Position numbers and translations under genes: made by a program. A stretch of 12,321 nucleotides of DNA from Bacteroidia bacterium (GTDB taxonomy: Bacteria; Bacteroidota; Bacteroidia; SpSt-205): NCBI GenBank assembly GCA_025060275.1, contig JANXCJ010000049.1:1-12321 (forward strand), written 5' to 3'. Under the pieces are notes generated by a model. It made no database searches. It saw only the letters and a list, made by a program, of their open reading frames with translations, and was not told the DNA's origin. Positions 7,793 through 12,321 of this stretch are shown here, in pieces (position 1 is the first letter of the stretch; every line of letters begins with the position of its first letter).

Positions 7793-8060
7793 TAGTGGAT
7801 GTCGCTCTGAAAAGCCGCCATCTATCTCTACCGACACAATGGCTATCCTGATACGTAAACTTTATACCTATCGTACTCACCTTCAACTTCAAAACTACTC
7901 TCCCCAAGCCTCCGAGAGTCTCCTCTCTGCATACACCTATCACCTCTTAGAGAAACATAAAGTTCAGATAGCTGATTGGGAGAGCCTGCGATCTTACTTT
8001 GCCCATAATCCCGCCTATTGGCAAGCTGTATTAGATAGTGTGCTTGTAAAAGCACCCTGA
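7752..8060 (+). CDS. DUF4296-like lipoprotein
   Basis: A small exported protein of 102 residues from ATG 7752 (or 100 from ATG 7758; the frame is open back to 7707, but an earlier start would bury the signal sequence). Seen: MRMRYWIWLFLLIDSGC, a basic start plus a hydrophobic run and a cysteine at 17, reads as a lipoprotein signal peptide. The residue at -3 from the cysteine is Asp, which is unusual for a lipobox. The mature part is helical and follows the DUF4296 layout known from Bacteroidota: PxxISTDTMAILIRKLYTYR, then HLLEKHKVQIADWESLRSYFAHNPAYWQAVLDSVL, where a 'khgi-x-F-x-S-x-x-Y-x-x-NP' type helix pair is typical. Function of the family is unknown. It overlaps the GH3-like gene by 41 bases, so coupling is likely. 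Its last 46 bases are antisense to the end of the membrane protein gene on the other strand. Confidence 0.75.
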   Translation: MRMRYWIWLFLLIDSGCRSEKPPSISTDTMAILIRKLYTYRTHLQLQNYSPQASESLLSAYTYHLLEKHKVQIADWESLRSYFAHNPAYWQAVLDSVLVKAP

Positions 8061-9598
8061 TAATAGCTATGGGTTTTCCCCGAGCTACTTGCCCTTCGGT
8101 AGATTCGCAGAAGGTTTCTATGCCATATCTTTTGCCATTCCTTAGAAGTATCTAAAGAATCCAGAAACCGGTAGTAGGCCTCCTTCTTCATGGGCCAGCA
8201 GCAGGGTGCTGAACCCTCCAATAGCGCCAAGTACTCTGCATCCTGTATGGCTGGAAAATGATAGAGTTTATCTCGCATCGGAATATGCGTGAGCAAACAT
8301 GCTACTGCACTAACCGAAGCTTTGGGGGGTATCTGCTGAAGGCCCTCGTGAATGCGAGCGTAGCTATATTCACTACAATAGTGCTTAGAGTGGTACCAAC
8401 GGTGCCGCTCTGGCTCATACCACTTAGAGTACCGATGACCCAAGAGGGACAAGCCCATTATACAGCTTAGTATGGCTCCTGCAGGAAGAAGCCAACGGCT
8501 CCTATTGGACTTACGAGCTACCCATGCTACAGAGAGAGGGAGGATAAGAGCAAATTCCAAACCATAGTGATGGAGAGTACCCCACATAAAATAATTGGCT
8601 GCGAGGAGCTTATAGAGGTAAATCGGAAGCAAAATCCACAGAAAAGCTGGAGCTGCATAAAAGCTCCACCCCCCTGACCATAGCACGGCCCAGTGAAGTT
8701 CGCTCTTTACACCGAAATAGGTTACGTCAGGACTTTCAAATAGCAAACTCCATATTAGTTGAGGCCTCTGCAGAACACGAAGTAGTATTTCACGCGGCTT
8801 GTGAGGGGGGGCCATACCTTGCCATCCCTCCTGAAGCTGACGCCTAAGAGCCTCAGTAGGATGTTTTTCAGCCAAGTATGCATAATAAAAAGAAGTTCGG
8901 GAGATAGTTTTGAAATTCTTCTCTGCCAGTGGAAGTATTACACCTATTAGCAGGAAAGCATAGAGGAAGCTTATCCCAGCTATCTTTAGAGCGCTATCTC
9001 GTAATGAGGGGACTTTCCTCCAGAGCCACGCCCATCCGGTCCAGAGGAATACACCCCATATACTGAAAACTTCTTTGCACCCTACTGTTATCATCCATAA
9101 AATCAGAGAAAGTAAATCTCTTCCTCGCTGGAAAAAATATAAACTCCAAGGTAAGGCAGCCACTCCTATAGCCACTTCATGAAACTCAAAAGCTGCAGCA
9201 CTCCAGAGACCCCACATACCGAAATAGTGAAGAAGAGTCCAAGTGGCTTGTGAGCTAGTTAGCCACTCACTGACTACTTTATATATTCCTACCCCTCCTA
9301 CCAGAAAACAAAGGATTTGAAATATGAGAAGGCCCCATGATTTACCCAAAAGATAAAAGGGAACAGCGAGAATCACAGACCAATTCACATAGAGCGTGGG
9401 GGGATTTATGCCCTTATCCGCAAAGGGCGTCATAGTAGTGAGATGCCCATAAAATAGACGCCCTTTCAAGTAAAACTCGCACATCTGTAAATAATAAGCT
9501 GTGTCACCGTAAGTGCGAAAATTATAGTGATTGGGGAGGCTAACTAAGCAGAATAAAACTCCAAATCCTATCAGGAGTCCCCACCCCCACCTTGACAC
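8015..9598 (-). CDS. DUF2079-like polytopic membrane protein
   Basis: A 527-residue inner membrane protein. Seen: an N-terminal helix (about 6-22), then NFRTYGDTAYYLQ (26-38), a WSVILAVPFYLLG helix, several further helices to about 390, and FEFHEVAIGVAALPWSLYF (137-155) with a CKE motif at 174-176. The soluble C-terminal region contains ASVSAVACLLTHIPMRDKLYHFPA, then DAEYLALLEGS. This set (N-terminal N-x-x-T-x-x-D, F-x-FHE helix, C-terminal domain with a 'P-H/I-R-x-x-x-Y-x-FP' element) is characteristic of DUF2079, which resembles GT-C-type membrane glycosyltransferases in layout. Glycosyl transfer is an inference, not shown. The start is GTG 9598; an in-frame stop (TAG at 9620-9622) lies just upstream and there is no other early start. 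The last 15 codons and the stop are antisense to the DUF4296-like gene, and no terminator is seen between the two converging genes. Confidence 0.78.
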   Translation of the reverse strand: MSRWGWGLLIGFGVLFCLVSLPNHYNFRTYGDTAYYLQMCEFYLKGRLFYGHLTTMTPFADKGINPPTLYVNWSVILAVPFYLLGKSWGLLIFQILCFLVGGVGIYKVVSEWLTSSQATWTLLHYFGMWGLWSAAAFEFHEVAIGVAALPWSLYFFQRGRDLLSLILWMITVGCKEVFSIWGVFLWTGWAWLWRKVPSLRDSALKIAGISFLYAFLLIGVILPLAEKNFKTISRTSFYYAYLAEKHPTEALRRQLQEGWQGMAPPHKPREILLRVLQRPQLIWSLLFESPDVTYFGVKSELHWAVLWSGGWSFYAAPAFLWILLPIYLYKLLAANYFMWGTLHHYGLEFALILPLSVAWVARKSNRSRWLLPAGAILSCIMGLSLLGHRYSKWYEPERHRWYHSKHYCSEYSYARIHEGLQQIPPKASVSAVACLLTHIPMRDKLYHFPAIQDAEYLALLEGSAPCCWPMKKEAYYRFLDSLDTSKEWQKIWHRNLLRIYRRASSSGKTHSYYQGAFTSTLSNTACQ

Positions 9599-9602
9599 CC
9601 CC

Positions 9603-9610
9603 CGAAAATA
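9603..9610 (-). promoter_or_regulatory. Candidate -7 element for the DUF2079-like gene
   Basis: On the minus strand TATTTTCG matches TAnnTTTG except for one base and ends 4 bases before the GTG start at 9598. It lies between the terminator of the upstream gene and the start codon, where a promoter is required because the upstream transcript should end at about 9655. No -33 TTG was found at the expected distance. Confidence 0.3.
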
Positions 9611-9654
9611 GAAAAAAACCTATCTCTTGAGACTGTCTTGTGCCTAAGCCCCTC

Positions 9655-9692
9655 AAAAAATAATGTCCCCGTGCTAAGCTAGCACGGGGACA
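9655..9692 (-). terminator. Intrinsic terminator of the T9SS cargo gene
   Basis: A perfect 13-base-pair stem (arms 9664-9676 and 9680-9692, core CCCCGTGC / GCACGGGG) with a 3-base loop is followed on the minus strand by ATTATTTTTT. It begins 29 bases past the stop codon of the gene ending at 9722. There is no T-tract on the plus-strand side, so it acts in the minus direction. It separates that gene from the DUF2079-like gene. Confidence 0.9.
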
Positions 9693-9721
9693 CATACGAA
9701 ACTCTCATCCCTTTTTCCCTT

Positions 9722-11383
9722 CTACTCTACTGTGAGGCGAAGCACAAATTTTTCCTCTCTACCTATTACATTCATGAGGTAGAGACCGGCTGGCATATTC
9801 AAATTCAGAGTTGTCTCTTTTCCTCCTTCTATCTCTGCTCTATAATGGAGCCTTCCGAGAGGATCCCATATTTCTATCTGATAACTTGCAGGATAAGGCA
9901 AGGAGACCTTAACTACATCACGAGCAGGATTGGGGTAGATAGTAGGCTTTAAGGAAGGTGAATGTAGGGTAGTAGAGCGTCCCCCTGCCTGTAAGTAGAA
10001 GGTATAACGCCTTGTTCTAAGGTTAGAAACGGGTAAGACACCATAGACTAAAGGATAAGTCCCAGGCTGAGAAATAGAGAGGCAAGCCAATGAAGTACTT
10101 CCACTATCTAAAGGCTGACCCGTGGAAGTGTAGAGGTACCACCACCAGTCATAGCTACTATCCGGCGCGGGCACAAGGACGCCCCCATATAGGCAGAACG
10201 TATCTATAGGTACAGGGATCGTATCGCCCGGAAAATATGAGGTTGTGTCATTCGGATAATAAACAATCACTGAATCATTAGGACCCAGCCCCCCATTCAG
10301 AACGAAATAGGTAGTATCGGAGCAGCTATAAGTGATGGGACAAGGCCACGATACATGTGTAATGACTTGAAGGATATAGGAAGCGGGACCTACAGGTAAG
10401 CAGAGAGTACTTCCTGTTCCTGATATGCAACCTCCTGGCAGAGTAGCGCCACAGACATTCCAGTAGATGTTAGAGATAAAGGGTGTGGAGGGTGGAGAGG
10501 CCAGCCCAATATGCATACAGTAAGTTCCAGTGCCCAGAGAAATCGTTCCCGCCCCCGGCAAGTAAGATGCATTCCCAATGGTAAGCCCTGGCATACAAGG
10601 AGAGATATTTGGACTGACACATGTATCCCACACAGGGGGTGCTACTGCATTAATGAAGTACTTGAATGTGTCTATTAGGCAGGGGGCAAAATACTGCACA
10701 ATACTAAGCACATGCATGCCTGGGGAAGTGAGGCACAGTGTGTCTATTACCGGAGACGTAGGGGGTAGTGAAGGAGAGAAAACCTGCCCTTGCGGCACAC
10801 TGGGACCCTGCATACGCCACTCATATACTATATCTCTATAATGAAGGTTGAATTCATAGCAGCCCAGTGGGAGGGTGATGGTATCGTAGCCTCTTACAGA
10901 TTGTGCATTAATAAGCAATCTCACAGAGTCTTGACAGGGGTAAGAGGTAGGTAGAGGACTGTCTTGTTGAATGATAATTAGGATGGAATCTGAGCATCCC
11001 ACTTGATTGAGAGTATCATATCCCCATACCACCAGCCACAACTGATAAAATGCAGGATACGAGGAAGGAGTAGCTAAGGGTGTGCTCAGAGTAGGATTAG
11101 TCCCCGAGAGGCTGCCTGAAGAGAAGAAGTTAGACACCTGTGAGCTGATTCCGCGCAACCACCAGTACCATGAGTAGGTGTAGGTTAGGCTTTGTCCGGG
11201 TTGAGAACGATGCTGCATTCGGGGATAACAGGTCAAAAAGCCCGTCCGGGTAAAAAGGGTGTCTCCGTCGTAATGCCACTGACCCCCATAAGCTACGCGT
11301 AGGGTATCACAACTATACGGTTGCGACCACCCTAAGATAGTAATTCCTGCTAATAACAATGAAACTACCTGCAGCGTCTTCAT
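9722..11383 (-). CDS. Cysteine-rich secreted protein with T9SS type A C-terminal sorting domain
   Basis: A 553-residue exported protein. Seen: a signal peptide (1 to about 20, MKTLQVVSLLLAGITILGWS, then Q-P), a long middle region rich in Cys, Pro, Thr, Ser, Tyr and Trp, and a C-terminal T9SS type A sorting domain (477-553). The tail carries IYPNPARDVVKVSLP, an IEIWDPLGRL strand, a GG turn and MPAGLYLMNVIG, ending KFVLRLTVE. Family knowledge: this tail directs export across the outer membrane by T9SS and is then usually removed on attachment to the surface. The middle holds 17 cysteines and looks like several PKD/Ig-like modules, with repeated motifs of the type [ST]LC[LI]-x-(n)-G-x-Y-x-L and D-T/S-x-F. 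No enzymatic motif is visible; an adhesin or structural surface role is an inference. It is probably monocistronic, with its own candidate promoter and a strong terminator. Confidence 0.85.
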   Translation of the reverse strand: MKTLQVVSLLLAGITILGWSQPYSCDTLRVAYGGQWHYDGDTLFTRTGFLTCYPRMQHRSQPGQSLTYTYSWYWWLRGISSQVSNFFSSGSLSGTNPTLSTPLATPSSYPAFYQLWLVVWGYDTLNQVGCSDSILIIIQQDSPLPTSYPCQDSVRLLINAQSVRGYDTITLPLGCYEFNLHYRDIVYEWRMQGPSVPQGQVFSPSLPPTSPVIDTLCLTSPGMHVLSIVQYFAPCLIDTFKYFINAVAPPVWDTCVSPNISPCMPGLTIGNASYLPGAGTISLGTGTYCMHIGLASPPSTPFISNIYWNVCGATLPGGCISGTGSTLCLPVGPASYILQVITHVSWPCPITYSCSDTTYFVLNGGLGPNDSVIVYYPNDTTSYFPGDTIPVPIDTFCLYGGVLVPAPDSSYDWWWYLYTSTGQPLDSGSTSLACLSISQPGTYPLVYGVLPVSNLRTRRYTFYLQAGGRSTTLHSPSLKPTIYPNPARDVVKVSLPYPASYQIEIWDPLGRLHYRAEIEGGKETTLNLNMPAGLYLMNVIGREEKFVLRLTVE

Positions 11384-11390
11384 ACTGGTA

Positions 11391-11398
11391 CAAATTTA
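11391..11398 (-). promoter_or_regulatory. Bacteroidota -7 promoter element (TAnnTTTG) for the T9SS cargo gene
   Basis: On the minus strand TAAATTTG is an exact match to TAnnTTTG and ends 7 bases before the ATG at 11383. A TTG (11415-11417 read on the minus strand) lies 16 bases upstream, slightly close for a -33 element but acceptable. The start of transcription would fall at or next to the start codon. Confidence 0.5.
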
Positions 11399-11508
11399 TG
11401 AAGACGCCTTTACCCAATAGGTGATGCCAAACAAAGTATTGAATTTCTGCCTACTTGACTGAGTAGAAGCCACCCCCTCATCTTTTCACACAATTAGTTT
11501 GAAAGTGT

Positions 11509-11516
11509 TTGCTTTG
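11509..11516 (+). promoter_or_regulatory. Candidate -7 element for the EEP family gene
   Basis: TTGCTTTG differs from TAnnTTTG at one fixed position and ends 7 bases before the ATG at 11524. With the minus-strand element at 11391-11398 it would make the 140-base gap 11384-11523 a divergent promoter region. The -33 position has only a T-rich stretch at 11483-11486, so support is modest. Confidence 0.3.
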
Positions 11517-11523
11517 TGAGGCT

Positions 11524-12321
11524 ATGCGAATGGTTATACTACTTCCTCTTGTAGGGTTAGGGCAGGACACTATCAAGGTGATGGCGTGCAACTTACTGCG
11601 CTACGGAGCCACACCAGGGTATTGCGACCTTACCTGTAAGGATCAGCAGCTAAGAACTATCATCAGCTACGTACGCCCCGACCTCATCGGCATTAATGAA
11701 ATCTCTAATTCTCCGCTTCTCTTTCGACGGCTCTTAGATTCCGTTCTGAATGTAGGAGGTATAAACTACTGGAGAAGCAGCCTATACCAGAACCCTTCTA
11801 ATAGCCCAATCGTAAGTGCCCTCTTCTACGATAGCCGTCGCTTCGGCTGGCTGGGACAGAGCCATATAACTGCACAAGGTGGACTCAGAGACATATATGC
11901 ATTTCATCTTTATTATAAGGAACCTAACTTATCTCAAACGCAGGATACACTCTTTCTTACTGTGATAGTGGTACACTTCAAAGCAGGTAACACCACAGAA
12001 GATGCGCAATTGCGAGCCCAAGCCGCCTGGGAAATCAAGCAATATATTCAAAATCTACCCCTCAATCGGCGAAAATTTATAATCCAAATGGGCGATCACA
12101 ACCTTTATACCGATACAGAGGAAGCCTATCAAGCCCTTAGACAGGTGCTTGTTGATCCTGGGCCTGCTGGTGCCTGGAGTGGAAATAGCACCTATGCTTT
12201 CTTTCATACTCAATCCACTCGCCTCCAAATGCTCCCCGACGAAGGATTAGGAGGTGGCTTAGATGATAGGTTTGACTTTATTTTCTTCTCCCCTGAATGC
12301 ACTACTTCCACTAGCCGAGCT
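11524..12321 (+). CDS. Secreted endonuclease/exonuclease/phosphatase (EEP) family protein, 3' truncated
   Basis: The frame runs 266 codons to the right edge without a stop, so the C-terminus is missing. Seen: a short signal peptide (MRMVILLPLVGLGQ, then D15), and then the DNase I-like fold in order: KVMACNLLRYG (18-28) with Asn23; LIGINEIS with Glu59, the expected metal ligand; VIVVHFKAG (H-x-K-A-G motif); QMGDHNLYT with Asp191 and Asn193 of the G-D-x-N motif; and GGGLDDRFDFIFF (244-256) with the D-D-R-F-D signature. The closing S-D-H histidine of the fold would lie past the edge. Family knowledge: secreted Bacteroidota proteins of this type share the spacing and the LY-T motif after GDxN; many end in a T9SS tail, which cannot be checked here. 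The residue between Asp191 and Asn193 is His where Phe is usual. The substrate (DNA, phosphoester or lipid) cannot be told. Confidence 0.85.
   Translation, partial: MRMVILLPLVGLGQDTIKVMACNLLRYGATPGYCDLTCKDQQLRTIISYVRPDLIGINEISNSPLLFRRLLDSVLNVGGINYWRSSLYQNPSNSPIVSALFYDSRRFGWLGQSHITAQGGLRDIYAFHLYYKEPNLSQTQDTLFLTVIVVHFKAGNTTEDAQLRAQAAWEIKQYIQNLPLNRRKFIIQMGDHNLYTDTEEAYQALRQVLVDPGPAGAWSGNSTYAFFHTQSTRLQMLPDEGLGGGLDDRFDFIFFSPECTTSTSRA

Noticed and set aside
8064..8087. Short hairpin (TAGCT / AGCTA with GGG / CCC) just after the DUF4296-like gene, as a possible terminator
   Set aside because: The stem has an internal mismatch, is not followed by a T-tract, and lies inside the coding region of the minus-strand gene.
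10578..10841. An 87-codon plus-strand open frame antisense to the T9SS cargo gene
   Set aside because: The protein has no recognisable motif, and the opposite strand encodes a continuous protein with signal peptide and sorting tail.
1..12321. CRISPR array, tRNA or rRNA gene, insertion sequence, toxin-antitoxin pair or phage gene
   Set aside because: No regularly spaced short repeats, no cloverleaf or rRNA-like stretch, no transposase or integrase motifs and no flanking inverted repeats were seen on either strand.

Overview
The window looks like chromosomal DNA of a Bacteroidota bacterium. The pointers are a type A type IX secretion (T9SS) sorting tail (PNPA motif) on one secreted protein, a DUF4296-type lipoprotein, a bacterial GH3-like acyl-acid amido synthetase of the Bacteroidota type, a lamin-tail-domain protein with an FSPDGDG-type C-terminal domain, and TAnnTTTG-like -7 promoter elements in place of E. 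coli-type -35/-10 boxes. Gene density is high, with overlapping genes and short intergenic gaps. I see no tRNA, rRNA, CRISPR array, insertion sequence, integrase or phage gene.

Layout: (1) Positions 2-2800, plus strand, hold a tightly overlapping three-gene cluster for the cell envelope or surface glycans: the C-terminal part of a membrane protein related to polyprenyl glycosylphosphotransferases but with its catalytic core apparently collapsed, a small lipoprotein of unknown function, and a GT9 (heptosyltransferase-like) glycosyltransferase. (2) Positions 2844-6182 encode one large secreted protein: a concanavalin/LamG-like N-terminal domain, three tandem Ig-like + lamin-tail units and an FlgD/CHU_C-like C-terminal domain. 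(3) Positions 6269-8060 encode the GH3-like enzyme, overlapped by a DUF4296-like lipoprotein. (4) Positions 8015-9598, minus strand, encode a DUF2079-like polytopic membrane protein whose 3' end is antisense to the end of the DUF4296 gene. (5) Positions 9722-11383, minus strand, encode a cysteine-rich secreted protein with a T9SS type A sorting domain, followed by a strong intrinsic terminator. (6) From 11524 to the right edge, plus strand and incomplete, lies a secreted endonuclease/exonuclease/phosphatase (EEP) family protein, divergent from (5).

The theme is the cell envelope and outer surface: glycan assembly, lipoproteins, and secreted proteins that are probably T9SS cargo. Nothing here is clearly a new defence or mobile system. 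The observations most worth a second look are the transferase that keeps the flanks of the family but not its catalytic centre, together with its overlapping lipoprotein partner; the three-fold Ig + lamin-tail architecture; the run of TTTG-type -7 elements only 4-7 bases from start codons, which suggests nearly leaderless mRNAs; and the antisense overlap of two gene ends.
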